Positions 33,092 through 42,071 of a stretch of DNA of 64,000 bases are shown in pieces. Origin of the DNA: CP2-2F sp034432555 (lineage in GTDB: Bacteria; Chloroflexota; Anaerolineae; Aggregatilineales; UBA2796); the NCBI GenBank assembly GCA_034432555.1, contig DAOUBW010000048.1, positions 186,001-250,000 of the forward strand, written 5' to 3'. The position numbers and the translations under genes were made by a program. Position 1 is the stretch's first letter. Every line of letters begins with the position of its first letter. The notes beneath the pieces are model-generated. The model saw only the letters and a program-made list of their open reading frames with translations. It made no database searches and was not told where the DNA came from.

Positions 33092-35788
33092 TTACGGCAC
33101 GACTGCACCACTAAGCGCATTCAGCACGCGCAGCAGGGCAATATTTGCCGCTACCGTGCCAAACTGATCAGGGTTAGGTGCGGTGAAATCGGCAGAGTCG
33201 GGCGCGGCTGTGAAGTTTGCGCCGCTGATCAGGCTTGGGTTCAGGGCGCCAAGCTGATACAGGTTGAGCAGCGGCACGTTCTTTACCTGCGCCACATTAT
33301 AGATGACCGTATTGTACTGTGCTACGGTCAGGTCACCTATCGAGCCTGGCAGCGTGAGCAGCACTGGCACAATGCCGCGTGCGGCAAACTGATCAACAGC
33401 GTTGTTCAGCTCAGCCGTGAACTGCTCCAGCGGCACGCCGAAGTTCAGCGCTTGCTGACCTGCGCCGTAGAAGACAATGCTCACATTCTGTTCGGAGGCG
33501 CAATCCCACGCTGGGCGGCCTTGGCAGGCGCCAAAGCGCGGCGAGATATTCGGGAATGCCTCAGCAAAGCGATCTACCACAGGCTGCAATTCAGCGCCGA
33601 AATCAGCAAGGTTGAGCGTTGGTGAGCTAAGCGCGCCCGCACCTAGCAGGCTGTTATCACCGTAGATGGCAAAGTCGTTGGCGTTGCGCGGGAGGCTCGG
33701 ATTAAGCGTCTTGCCTGTTTGTGCAATCTGCGCGACGTTGCCGAATAGCGCACGGTCGTTCAAGTTAGGCAGCAGCGGCACGCCAGCCAAATCAATCACC
33801 GGGACAGCCGTCGGCTCTGGCAGCGGTGTTTCGGTTGGCACCTCAGTCGGAATTTCGGTAGGTGTTGGCTCAGGCGTCGGTGTCTCGGTTGCCGTTGGCT
33901 CTGGCGTTACCGTTGGAATATCCGTAGGTGTTGGCTCAGGCGTCGGTGTTTCGGTTGCCGTTGGCTCTGGCGTCAGCGTTGGGATGTCAGTGGGTGTTTC
34001 TGTCGGCAGAATCACGACAGGTTCCGGCGTGTTAGTCGGTGTTTCCGTCGGTGGCAGGGAGACTTCCGGCGTATTGGTGGGCGTCTCGGTTGGGAGGACG
34101 ATCACCACGTCGGCGGTTGCTGTTGCCGTAGGTGTTTCCGTCGGTGGCAGGGAGACTTCCGGCGTGTTGGTGGGCGTCTCGGTTGGGAGGATGATCACCA
34201 CGTCGGCGGTTGCCGTTGCGGTAGGAATGACGATCTCAACGGTTGCCGAAGGTAGCTCAGTGGGCGTTTCCGTCGGCAGCAGTGGCTCAGGCGTGAAGGT
34301 CGCCGTTGGGATGGGTGTTGGCGTCTCGGTTGGCGTCGGCGTAATGGTTGGCGTTTCGGTCGCCGTTGCGCCGGGAACAGTTGCTACCACACCCGTGATG
34401 TCCAGGAAAGCGACGTTGTTCGTCTCGTCGTATTCGGTGACAAGGTTGCTGCTATCGGCGATGATGGTGAGCTGCTGTGCGCCTTCCAGACTGAAGGCAA
34501 TATCAAAGCGCAGCATTTCCTCTTGTCCCGGCGCCAAGATGTTGAAGACCGGCTGCGTGACGACAACGCCATTCGGCTGCCGCACCGAGACGAGGAAGAT
34601 CGGTGCAGGCGCGGCACCTTCATTACGGACGATGACCGAGACGACCAACTGACCAACGCGCGTCACGGGGTCTAGCACAACAGTTGTGCGGTCAGCCTCG
34701 ACACGGCTGATGATCAGCTCTGGCAGCAGTGGCGTTGGCGTGATGGTCGGCGTGGCGGAGGGCGTTTCCGTCGGCAGGGTGACGCCGGGCGGCGGCGTGA
34801 GCGAAGGCGTTGGGCTTGGCGGCGGCGTTGGTGAAAAAGCGAGCGCTGTTTGTGTGGCAAAGATGGCAGTCGAGGTCAGTTGCCCGATTGTGGTCTGCCC
34901 TTGCGTAGGTGGCACAACTTGGGAAGGCGTCAGGGTTGGCAGCACGATGACTGGCACAGTGCTGGTCTGGGTTGGGAAAAAGAGGGTTGGGAAGGGCGTA
35001 AAAGTCGGCTGGATAACAATTTGCGTGCCGGGTAGAACCGTCGGCGAGGGCGGAATCGGCACGACGCCAACCGTGCTACACACGCCAAGCTGCGTTACGA
35101 AACTGGCGCTCACCCAGCCTACAGAGCCAGCCGCCACCACTTGGAACCACGAACGCTCAAAATTCGTGCCGATGACGGGCAGTTCTGCGCCTAGAGCAAG
35201 GTTGGCAAAACTTGGGTAGTTGGTGCCGGGTCCGTTGCGAAGGTTGAGCCCATTGACGTTGACACGCGCACGGCAGCTTGGGTCAACGGTTTGGGTGACG
35301 TTCGGCGGCAGCGCCGTAACAGCAGGCACGGTGATCTGTGAAATATTCTGGCGCACAATCAGCGTGATGCGCTTGGGATTGCCGCGTGTGTTGCCGCGAA
35401 AGGCAACCACTTCCACGATATTCTGCCCAAGCGTCACAGGCGTCCAGGAGAGGATGCTCTCCAGCGGCGAAACGCCAGCAGGATCAGGTGCTGCGATGGC
35501 ATCAATCGGCAAGCCATTCACGCGCATTTCGACGCGAGTCACGCCCGTGCGGTCAATGGCGCGTACAGCAATCTGGACGGCAGTTTGCACGACGACCTCG
35601 CTGTTATCAGCCGGCGCAAGAATCTCCACCTCTGGCACATCGCTCAGGGCAACGCTGGTCTGCGTCACCGCTGAGGTGGCAGTTGCCTGTGGTTCAGAAG
35701 GCGAGAGGTTGCACGCCAGCGCCGCCAAGCTGAGCATCAGCGGCACGAGGACAACGCGCATAGAAAAGGTACGTATGCGGTGTGGCAT
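33092..35788 (-). CDS. Large multidomain lipoprotein: Ig-like, SH3, CARDB, Thr/Pro linker, SGNH-like
   Basis: About 898 aa, predicted outer-face lipoprotein (lipobox LAALAC). Order: Ig-like domain (about 50-150, VEILAPADNSEVVVQTAV); SH3 (about 175-235, VNVNGLNLRNGPGTNYPS); first Thr/Pro linker; CARDB-like domain (about 355-470, VVSVIVRNEGAAPAPIFLVSV); a long Thr-Pro-Glu linker of imperfect repeats (about 475-660); and a C-terminal SGNH-like domain (about 680-898). In the last, the block I position reads YGDNSLLG (Asn for the Ser nucleophile) and block III lacks Asn, so it is probably inactive. Start at ATG 35788, 10 nt after AAAGGA. Likely role: cell-surface binding or scaffolding. Confidence 0.75.
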   Translation of the reverse strand: MPHRIRTFSMRVVLVPLMLSLAALACNLSPSEPQATATSAVTQTSVALSDVPEVEILAPADNSEVVVQTAVQIAVRAIDRTGVTRVEMRVNGLPIDAIAAPDPAGVSPLESILSWTPVTLGQNIVEVVAFRGNTRGNPKRITLIVRQNISQITVPAVTALPPNVTQTVDPSCRARVNVNGLNLRNGPGTNYPSFANLALGAELPVIGTNFERSWFQVVAAGSVGWVSASFVTQLGVCSTVGVVPIPPSPTVLPGTQIVIQPTFTPFPTLFFPTQTSTVPVIVLPTLTPSQVVPPTQGQTTIGQLTSTAIFATQTALAFSPTPPPSPTPSLTPPPGVTLPTETPSATPTITPTPLLPELIISRVEADRTTVVLDPVTRVGQLVVSVIVRNEGAAPAPIFLVSVRQPNGVVVTQPVFNILAPGQEEMLRFDIAFSLEGAQQLTIIADSSNLVTEYDETNNVAFLDITGVVATVPGATATETPTITPTPTETPTPIPTATFTPEPLLPTETPTELPSATVEIVIPTATATADVVIILPTETPTNTPEVSLPPTETPTATATADVVIVLPTETPTNTPEVSLPPTETPTNTPEPVVILPTETPTDIPTLTPEPTATETPTPEPTPTDIPTVTPEPTATETPTPEPTPTEIPTEVPTETPLPEPTAVPVIDLAGVPLLPNLNDRALFGNVAQIAQTGKTLNPSLPRNANDFAIYGDNSLLGAGALSSPTLNLADFGAELQPVVDRFAEAFPNISPRFGACQGRPAWDCASEQNVSIVFYGAGQQALNFGVPLEQFTAELNNAVDQFAARGIVPVLLTLPGSIGDLTVAQYNTVIYNVAQVKNVPLLNLYQLGALNPSLISGANFTAAPDSADFTAPNPDQFGTVAANIALLRVLNALSGAVVP
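34038..34223. repeat. 93-bp tandem repeat inside the lipoprotein linker
   Basis: Two near-identical 93-bp units (34038-34130 and 34131-34223) each encode about 31 residues of Thr/Pro/Glu linker with a conserved ADVVI(V/I)LPTETP core. This is a recent in-frame duplication. Confidence 0.75.
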
Positions 35789-35830
35789 GTCCCGAAAATC
35801 CTTTTGCAAAAGTTCGTTTCCTACCTAAAC

Positions 35831-35859
35831 AGTCTAGACCATGCGGCAAGGTGCGTCAA
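35831..35859 (-). promoter_or_regulatory. Promoter of the large lipoprotein gene
   Basis: On the minus strand TTGACG (35854-35859) and TAGACT (35831-35836) are 17 bp apart, about 43 bp before the start codon. Confidence 0.55.
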
Positions 35860-35922
35860 ATATTGTTACCCTACGCTTGTTAGGCGCTTTGGTAAAAATT
35901 CCTAACAGCGCACAATTGCCTC

Positions 35923-35966
35923 TTGACAGAAATTTAGTTAACAGTGTAAACTATTAACATTGTTCA
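35923..35966 (+). promoter_or_regulatory. Promoter and probable operator of the TetR gene
   Basis: TTGACA (35923-35928) and TAAACT (35947-35952) are 18 bp apart. A 25-bp imperfect palindrome AACAGTG-N11-CATTGTT (35940-35964) covers the -10, as expected for autorepression by the TetR protein. Confidence 0.6.
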
Positions 35967-36006
35967 CAAAATGAATGGCGTTTGCCATAGAAAGGTGTTC
36001 AGCACT

Positions 36007-36711
36007 GTGGACTCTTCCAAAACGCGGCGCGATCTACGGCGCGAGGAAACCTATCAGGCGATCAAGGCAGCCGCACACCAACAGATGGTAGAAGGCGGCA
36101 CGGCGGCTGTTTCGCTGCGCGGCATTGCTGCACAGATGCGGATGAGCGCAGCGGCGATCTACCGCTATTTTGAGAGCCGCGATGCGCTGATCACCGCGCT
36201 GATCCTTGATAGCTTCAATGCGCTGGGCGATGCCTTAGAAGAGGCACGCCATACAGCACAAGGCGATGCCCTCGCACGCTTGATGGCGGTGCTAGAGGCG
36301 TACCGCGCTTGGGCAGTGGCGCACCCCGTTGATTTTCAGTTGATCTACGGCAATCCCATTCCGGATTACCACGCGCCGCGTGAGCTGACCGTGCCGGCTG
36401 TCATCCGCGGCTTTGTCGTGATCGTTGGCTTGATCGAGGAGTGCCTGCACAGCGCATACTACGCACCCCGCGCACCCTATGCCGAAATTCCGCCGCCTGT
36501 GCGCGAACGCCTAGTGGCGCGCCTTCAGCAGGATGGCTATGCCGTCTCGCCGTTGGCACTCTATCTCGGTGTGGTCGGTTGGTCGCAACTGCACGGCATC
36601 ATCATGCTGGAGTTGTTCAATCATTTGCAGCCTATTGTAGGTGATAGCGCGCACTACTACACAGTGCAAATGCGCCTCATGCTCAGCGCGTTCGGCTTAA
36701 AGATGCCGTAA
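36007..36711 (+). CDS. TetR-family transcriptional regulator
   Basis: About 234 aa. The N-terminal helix-turn-helix reads RREETYQAIKAAAHQQMVEG, then SLRGIAAQMRMSAAAIYRYF (about 35-54), followed by ESRDALITALI. The C-terminal ligand domain resembles the TetR_C_33/WHG type (AYRAWAVAHPVDFQLIYGNP). GTG at 36007 is chosen because it follows GAAAGG; the ATG at 35971 lies within the promoter region. The next gene, an SDR, starts 77 bp downstream in the same direction and is a likely target. Confidence 0.85.
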   Translation: MDSSKTRRDLRREETYQAIKAAAHQQMVEGGTAAVSLRGIAAQMRMSAAAIYRYFESRDALITALILDSFNALGDALEEARHTAQGDALARLMAVLEAYRAWAVAHPVDFQLIYGNPIPDYHAPRELTVPAVIRGFVVIVGLIEECLHSAYYAPRAPYAEIPPPVRERLVARLQQDGYAVSPLALYLGVVGWSQLHGIIMLELFNHLQPIVGDSAHYYTVQMRLMLSAFGLKMP

Positions 36712-36788
36712 ACACGCCGCTTTTCTCAAAATTTTTTCGCACGTTCTTTAGCCCGATGCAAAGGCATCTCATCAGGGAGGATCGGATC

Positions 36789-37760
36789 ATGTCTGCTCAA
36801 ATGGCAAATCAGGATAATCGGAGTGAATTGCACGTCATCATTGGTACGGGCGCTGTGGGCAAGCACACGGCACACGCCTTAGCGGCACTTGGTAAGCGCG
36901 TGCGGCTGGTCAACCGCAGCGGCAAGGCGTCAAATTTACCTGTTGGTGTGGAAGTGGTGCGCGGCGACGCCTACGATGCCGCCAGCATCCGCACGCTGAC
37001 CGAAGGCGCCGCAGCGGTCTATCAGGCAGCGCAGCCGGAATATCACGAATGGCAAGAGAAGTTCCCGCCACTGCAAGCCGCCATCCTAGAAGGTGTGGCT
37101 GCCACAGGCGCCAAGCTGATCGTGATTGAAAACCTGTATATGTATGGGGCGACAAACGGTGTGCCGCTGCACGAAGAGTCACCGATACAGCCGCAGACCA
37201 AAAAGGGAAAGGTGCGCGCTGCCATGTCTGCCGAGCTGCAAGAGGCGCACGCCAAAGGGAAGGTGCGCGTTGTGATAGGGCGTGCTTCCAACTTTTTCGG
37301 ACCTGAATATATGCTGAGCGGCGAGTTGTTTTTCTATCCCGCCCTTGTGGGCAAGCGTGCCAACCTCTACGGTAGCCTTGATGTGCCGCACAGCTTCACC
37401 TATGTGCCGGATTTTGGCAAGGCGCTTGCCCTCCTGGGCACACGGGACGAGGCATTAGGGCAAGTGTGGCATGTGCCGAACGCACCTGCCATCACGCAGC
37501 GTGAGCTGGTGCACCTGACGGAGACGGCGCTTGGCAAACCAGTGAAGATTGCGGTTGCCAACCGTCTGATGATGCGCCTCTTTGGTCTGTTTAGCCCAGG
37601 CGCACGCGAAACGGTCGAGATGATGTACGAGTTTGAACAGCCCTTTGTGGTGGATAGCAGCAAATTTGAGCGCACCTTTGGCTTGGCTGCCACGCCCATG
37701 CCACAGGCAGTGGCAGAGAGCGTCGCTTGGTTCAAGGCGCATCCACAAGACGCTCACTGA
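36789..37760 (+). CDS. NAD(P)-binding SDR/epimerase-family protein
   Basis: Atypical short-chain dehydrogenase of about 323 aa. The nucleotide-binding segment is HVIIGTGAVGKHTAHALAAL, a G-x-G-x-x-G variant. NLYMYGATNGVPLHEESPIQP holds the YxxxK-region equivalent without a clear catalytic Lys, as in NmrA/epimerase-like members. NRLMMRLFGLFSPG is the C-terminal helix. It may act on a small hydrophobic substrate. Start at ATG 36789, 7-8 nt after GGGAGGA. It lies downstream of the TetR gene. Confidence 0.8.
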   Translation: MSAQMANQDNRSELHVIIGTGAVGKHTAHALAALGKRVRLVNRSGKASNLPVGVEVVRGDAYDAASIRTLTEGAAAVYQAAQPEYHEWQEKFPPLQAAILEGVAATGAKLIVIENLYMYGATNGVPLHEESPIQPQTKKGKVRAAMSAELQEAHAKGKVRVVIGRASNFFGPEYMLSGELFFYPALVGKRANLYGSLDVPHSFTYVPDFGKALALLGTRDEALGQVWHVPNAPAITQRELVHLTETALGKPVKIAVANRLMMRLFGLFSPGARETVEMMYEFEQPFVVDSSKFERTFGLAATPMPQAVAESVAWFKAHPQDAH

Positions 37761-38074
37761 TCAGCGGGTGGCTCGCTAGGCTGTTCGCGCAGATCGGGCA
37801 GGGTAGGGCGTGCGCCGCTGTTGGCGCGGAAATAGGCGGCTGCTGAGACAGTTAGCCCGCTAAAGACCAGCCCGATCAGCACACCTGTGAGCAACGCCCG
37901 CCCAAACGAGTTATTCTGCGAGAGCATGAATAACACGAAGCACAGCGCCGAACCGACCGCACCAAAGGCAAAGCTGGCAGCCAACGACGCCCAGCGCCGC
38001 CGCACCGCAAGATAGGTGAACAACGTCGTCAGGGCAAATAAGACCAGAAAGATGACGGAAGCAGGGTTTGCCAT
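37754..38074 (-). CDS. Small membrane protein (three predicted helices)
   Basis: 106 aa, unknown function. Hydrophobic helices at about 5-23, 31-51 and 59-82, then a polar Pro-rich C-terminal tail. It overlaps the end of the convergent SDR gene by 7 bp. It lies 17 bp after the methyltransferase gene and is probably cotranscribed with it. Confidence 0.65.
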   Translation of the reverse strand: MANPASVIFLVLFALTTLFTYLAVRRRWASLAASFAFGAVGSALCFVLFMLSQNNSFGRALLTGVLIGLVFSGLTVSAAAYFRANSGARPTLPDLREQPSEPPADQ

Positions 38075-38091
38075 CGTAAAAGTTAGCCTTT

Positions 38092-38850
38092 CTAGGTGCG
38101 GCGCGCCACAAAGAGCAGCATATCAGCCTCGGTTGAGGCTGTCATCGGCGCGAAGTCCAGCGTGAGCGCCTTTTCTAAGGTGAACCCTGAACTGTTCAAC
38201 AAACGCTGCACTGCCTGCACAGGATAACCGCGCAAGGTGTGCATTTCTTCGGCGCGTTGCCAGCCCGCCACGTAGTGAAAAACGGTGTAGAGCGTGTTCA
38301 GGCTGAGCGTTTCATAGCTGAAGGCACTGCGCGCTGTGATGAGGTGATGATCCCCATCCGAGACGATGCGCTCAGCAGGCGCATTCGCCAATCCACGAAT
38401 GGTATGCAGATCGAAGATGAACGGCTTTTTCGGCGAACAGGCGGCTGCTGCGCTGCGAAACACCGCACCCAGATCGTTCATGGTGGGCAGATGGTTCAGA
38501 GAGCCGCCGATGCACAGCACTAAATCGGCGGGCTGATCTGCCTGATAGGTGCGTATATCGGCTTGGATGAACGTGGCAGCGGCGTTTTGTTCATCGGCAA
38601 GCGCTTTGGCGTGCTTGATCATAGTGGCAGAGCTATCTACCCCAACGGCGCGGATGTTGCGCCCGGCAAACCAACAGGCAACCTCACCATTGCCAGTGGC
38701 AAGGTCTAGCATACGGCTGCCTTCCCAACTCATGTCGTAAATGAAGTTAAGGAGCTGCCCTGCCAAGGTTGTGCCATAGGCAGATAGCCCACTCACTTTG
38801 TAAACATCAGCAAGGGCGGTGAACGGCTCTAGGCGTGGATTGATGGACAT
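38092..38850 (-). CDS. SAM-dependent class I methyltransferase
   Basis: 252 aa. Motif I is MLDLATGNGEVACWF (about 47-61), followed by the acidic end of strand 2 (VGVDSS) and ADIRTYQADQPADLVLCIGGSLNHL (motifs II-III). The SAM-binding core is complete. The substrate is unknown; the family includes small-molecule methyltransferases. ATG start, upstream of the small membrane protein. Confidence 0.82.
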   Translation of the reverse strand: MSINPRLEPFTALADVYKVSGLSAYGTTLAGQLLNFIYDMSWEGSRMLDLATGNGEVACWFAGRNIRAVGVDSSATMIKHAKALADEQNAAATFIQADIRTYQADQPADLVLCIGGSLNHLPTMNDLGAVFRSAAAACSPKKPFIFDLHTIRGLANAPAERIVSDGDHHLITARSAFSYETLSLNTLYTVFHYVAGWQRAEEMHTLRGYPVQAVQRLLNSSGFTLEKALTLDFAPMTASTEADMLLFVARRT

Positions 38851-38882
38851 CCTTCAGGCTGCCTTTCTGTTGCAATGAGCGC

Positions 38883-38911
38883 CTCTGGGCGGAAGCCAAG
38901 TCCGCCCAGAG
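38883..38911. terminator. Hairpin, probable terminator of the SH3-SGNH gene
   Basis: An 11-bp perfect stem: CTCTGGGCGGA (38883-38893), loop AGCCAAG, TCCGCCCAGAG (38901-38911). No strong T-run follows on the minus strand. Confidence 0.6.
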
Positions 38912-38923
38912 ACCTAACGTAGA

Positions 38924-40099
38924 TTAATTCAGGATTTGCCGCCAGATGACGTCAAGGGATTGCAGCACCAGTAAATTCCGCACCGTCATGCCATATTTCA
39001 GGTTTTCAGGCGTGAAATCGGTGGCGGAGCCGGGCGGCAGCGAGAGATGGATGCCATCCGATTCTAGCCCGCCGTTCGGCAGATTCTTGACGGCATCTGC
39101 AAAGTTCATGATCGGCACGTTCTTCTCTCGCGCCAAAGCCAGCACCATTTGGTTCACTTGGCGCGAAAGCTGCGGCACGGAAGGATTCTCTGGGAAGGTG
39201 CTGAGCAGCGGCACCACACCGGCTGCTAGCGAGTCATCCACGATGTTCCGCATAAAGCGGTAGAACTGCTGCGGCGTCATGACCAGCACATCGGCAATGC
39301 CGAACATGATCACGGCAACGGCGGGCTTGTTCAGGCGAAATTCACATGCCAGCGGGCGCTCATCAGGATTGCACACAGCGGGGTCTGCCCACTGCGTCTC
39401 GCGCACAGCGCTGGAGTTAAAGCCGTTGTGCGCCGCCTTGCTGCCAGCATCCCAAGAGCTGCCGACATCATCACGCGGCTTCACATTGAAGTAATCAATG
39501 GTTGCCTGCAAGTAGCCGTACTCACCCAGATTGTACTGTCCCCAGGCGAACGGATTCAGGAATTGTGGATGATCGGTCATGCAGTCGCCCACTTTGGAGA
39601 ACACACGAATGTTATTGCCCATCGCCTGCCCTTTTGCCACCACAGCGCGCATAGCTGCCCGCACGCTGCCGCTGATCTGCGGGATGAAGGGCGCGTTTAG
39701 CGGCGCAGTGCCGCTCACGTTCGGCGGACGAACGGCATCCGGTGGCGCGGCGGCTGCCACTTCCGCCCGATTCAGGATTTCATTACTCTGGGCGATTAGG
39801 CGCAGCTGCACGTTTTCCGAAAGGCGGAACAAGCGCGTTTTGCCCCAGCCGCGCAAGCCGTTCTCGCTTTTCACCAAAATCCAGCTTGTATCAGCGTTGC
39901 GCGCCTCAATTTGCAACTGCACGCCAATCTCCAGTGTGGTGATCACTTCATAGTTCGTGCCGGGACCGGTGCGAAGGTTGGTTGCCGTCTCCGTCCAAGC
40001 GTAGGCAGTTTCGCCCTCTTGCGCTGTGACATTCGCAACGGGTAGCGCGGCTGCCATAAAAAGCAGCACACCGCCGATTAGGATCAGTTTTCGCAGCAT
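38924..40099 (-). CDS. Secreted SH3 + SGNH-hydrolase-like protein with GDC motif
   Basis: Exported 391-aa protein. Signal peptide about 1-26 (ANVTAQ). SH3 domain about 33-95 (NLRTGPGTNYEV, GLRGWGKTRLF). A linker leads to an SGNH-like domain from about 145. Block I reads FSKVGDCMT, with Cys173 at the usual Ser nucleophile position. Block III is FGIADV, lacking the usual Asn. Block V is SDGIHL with the Asp and His. It is a paralogue of the proteins at 59719 and (C-terminal part) 33092. Activity is uncertain, because a Cys nucleophile is unusual. Confidence 0.75.
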   Translation of the reverse strand: MLRKLILIGGVLLFMAAALPVANVTAQEGETAYAWTETATNLRTGPGTNYEVITTLEIGVQLQIEARNADTSWILVKSENGLRGWGKTRLFRLSENVQLRLIAQSNEILNRAEVAAAAPPDAVRPPNVSGTAPLNAPFIPQISGSVRAAMRAVVAKGQAMGNNIRVFSKVGDCMTDHPQFLNPFAWGQYNLGEYGYLQATIDYFNVKPRDDVGSSWDAGSKAAHNGFNSSAVRETQWADPAVCNPDERPLACEFRLNKPAVAVIMFGIADVLVMTPQQFYRFMRNIVDDSLAAGVVPLLSTFPENPSVPQLSRQVNQMVLALAREKNVPIMNFADAVKNLPNGGLESDGIHLSLPPGSATDFTPENLKYGMTVRNLLVLQSLDVIWRQILN

Positions 40100-40127
40100 G
40101 AGTCATCCACTCCAATCACAATAAACC

Positions 40128-41849
40128 TTAGCGCAATGTGGCATTCACCACATTGACATGCTGGCATTCAGGGTCGGCATCAAACACGATGGTCTGTGTT
40201 AGTGTATAACTAGTTGGGCTGGTAAAGGTCAGCGCGATGCTGATGCGCCCATTACCCATGCCGTTCCGTCCATTATAAACGTAAACGTTCTCGCGGACTC
40301 GCGTCAGGTTGTAGGGTGTGATCTCCTGCCCGCGATAGGTTAGCCCGCTGCCACGCGGCGAGATCGCCACCATGTGCGCGCAGTAGTTGAGTGCGCCTAA
40401 CCTGCAGGTGCCAACCAACTGATCAACGCCCACTTCGGCATTCCAAATGGTGCGTGTGCTTGGCGCAAAGCCACCGCCACCTGGCACGCCTGCTGCGCCT
40501 TCCGCGCTGCCGCCCGCCATCATGCCCACCTCAACCTTCTCAACCTTTTCGCAGGCGCCCACCACACGGATCGCGCTTTGTTCGACCCAATTTTCGGCGC
40601 GGTTATCGTTGCGGAGTTTCCACCACTTGTTACCGTCGGCATCGGCATTCCAACCCTCAACCGTGTAGGTTTGGGCGGGCTGCATGAAAAAGAGCGAGGT
40701 GTACTCCTTAGCGCTTGGACCTGAGCGCACTGCGACCCGTGCATCGGTTGGCACAACGCCTGCCAAGCACGAGAGCGCCTGCGGCATGAGCGTCATTGGC
40801 ACGCCTTCCACAGCCGCAAAGGGCAGCTTGGTCTTTTGCTTGGGCGCGGCAACGGCTGTTAGATCATCGGCGCCGCCAAGCCGCACTTGCAGCATTTCGC
40901 CATCGGCAATGGCTGCCTCTGCACCGAAAGCGCGCACCGAAACAACACCCTCAATCGCCATTACATCCAGGTGATCTTTAGGTGCGGCGCGCAGGACGAG
41001 AGTTGCGCTGAGGAAAGATAGTTCAACACCGTTCACCAACAGACTGACGGGATCAGCACCACTTTCGGCGCTGCGCTGCAAGAGCAGCCCACTGGCAGCT
41101 TCAGCGCAGGCGGGCTTGCCGCGGGCTGGCACGTTACTGAGGGTCATCGCCTGCATCGGCGCAGTGTATAGAAAATCGGGCGCGATGTTGCGATCATCGA
41201 GGATGGGCAGCGACTCAATATCGCCTTCCAACCGAATTTGGTTCATGGATGCCCAGCCCACCAGACCGTCTAAGCGCACGCGCACCCATGTATTTTTGGC
41301 GTTGCGCCCGTCGGCTGCGCCTTCCTGCTTAAAGGTCATACGGGTGACTTGTGGGAAGTTTGAACTAGCGCCTGCCCGCAGCAGCACAGGCAAATCGTCA
41401 AAGGTGCGGACGGTCAGCGTTTGGGTGGTGGCAGCCTCAGCACGCACGGCTGAAGTCAGCACCGAATCGCCAAAGAGCGCGCCGCGCACACCTGCCGCAC
41501 CTTCGGGCAATCCCGCTTGAATATTCAGCACTGCGATGCCCCAATCGCCGCTTTCAAGGCTGGCAGCAGATGTGGTGAGCGATTGGATTTGACTCAAGGG
41601 CGCAATCTGCCCAACGCTGTTCAGCACAGTGCTATCTGCCGCACTGCTGACCACCACATCCGCATGACCGTAGCACGCGCTATCTGCACCTGCACTGCTG
41701 CACGCGGCGGCAGCCGCCGCAATGCCTTCATCCACCAAAGCACGGCAGGCGCTGCGGTCTTCTGCCCGCACCGTTGGCGCTGCCACATAACTTGCCAAAA
41801 GTAGGCTGCCTAGCAACACACTTAAGCCCAATAACACTACTCGGCGCAT
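40128..41849 (-). CDS. Secreted SH3-domain protein, unknown function
   Basis: About 574 aa with a signal peptide (1-28, ending TVRAED). The start ATG at 41849 follows AGGAGA by 9 nt; the longer frame has no such site. SH3-like segments are visible at about 165-215 (ASSNFPQVTRMTF) and about 380-440 (RVAVRSGPSAKEYTSLFF). A Gly-rich stretch occurs near 465-485. The C-terminus is a beta-rich domain (YRGQEITPYNLTRVREN). It lies 28 bp upstream of the SGNH-like gene in the same direction, so it is probably cotranscribed and also extracytoplasmic. Confidence 0.7.
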   Translation of the reverse strand: MRRVVLLGLSVLLGSLLLASYVAAPTVRAEDRSACRALVDEGIAAAAAACSSAGADSACYGHADVVVSSAADSTVLNSVGQIAPLSQIQSLTTSAASLESGDWGIAVLNIQAGLPEGAAGVRGALFGDSVLTSAVRAEAATTQTLTVRTFDDLPVLLRAGASSNFPQVTRMTFKQEGAADGRNAKNTWVRVRLDGLVGWASMNQIRLEGDIESLPILDDRNIAPDFLYTAPMQAMTLSNVPARGKPACAEAASGLLLQRSAESGADPVSLLVNGVELSFLSATLVLRAAPKDHLDVMAIEGVVSVRAFGAEAAIADGEMLQVRLGGADDLTAVAAPKQKTKLPFAAVEGVPMTLMPQALSCLAGVVPTDARVAVRSGPSAKEYTSLFFMQPAQTYTVEGWNADADGNKWWKLRNDNRAENWVEQSAIRVVGACEKVEKVEVGMMAGGSAEGAAGVPGGGGFAPSTRTIWNAEVGVDQLVGTCRLGALNYCAHMVAISPRGSGLTYRGQEITPYNLTRVRENVYVYNGRNGMGNGRISIALTFTSPTSYTLTQTIVFDADPECQHVNVVNATLR

Positions 41850-42071
41850 CAACCTGTCTCCTCTTGCTCGGTTGCCATCTGGTAGATGACTATAGCCCTT
41901 CATGGCGCACTTTGCAACGCAGTGATTCATGCTCACGCCACTCCCACACCATGCCCTTCACAACGCCCGTTTTCCTTGAATGGCTTGCCGCAGCGCTCCC
42001 TGATCGCCTATAATCCGCCCTGAACACCCAAAAAGACTGTGCAGCGCTGAAGTTTAGGTGGAGAGATTTCT

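Noticed and set aside
33666..34652. Long plus-strand frame rich in Val-Gly-Ser repeats
   Set aside because: It is the complement of the Thr/Pro linker of the lipoprotein on the minus strand, with no start signal and repeat-driven composition.
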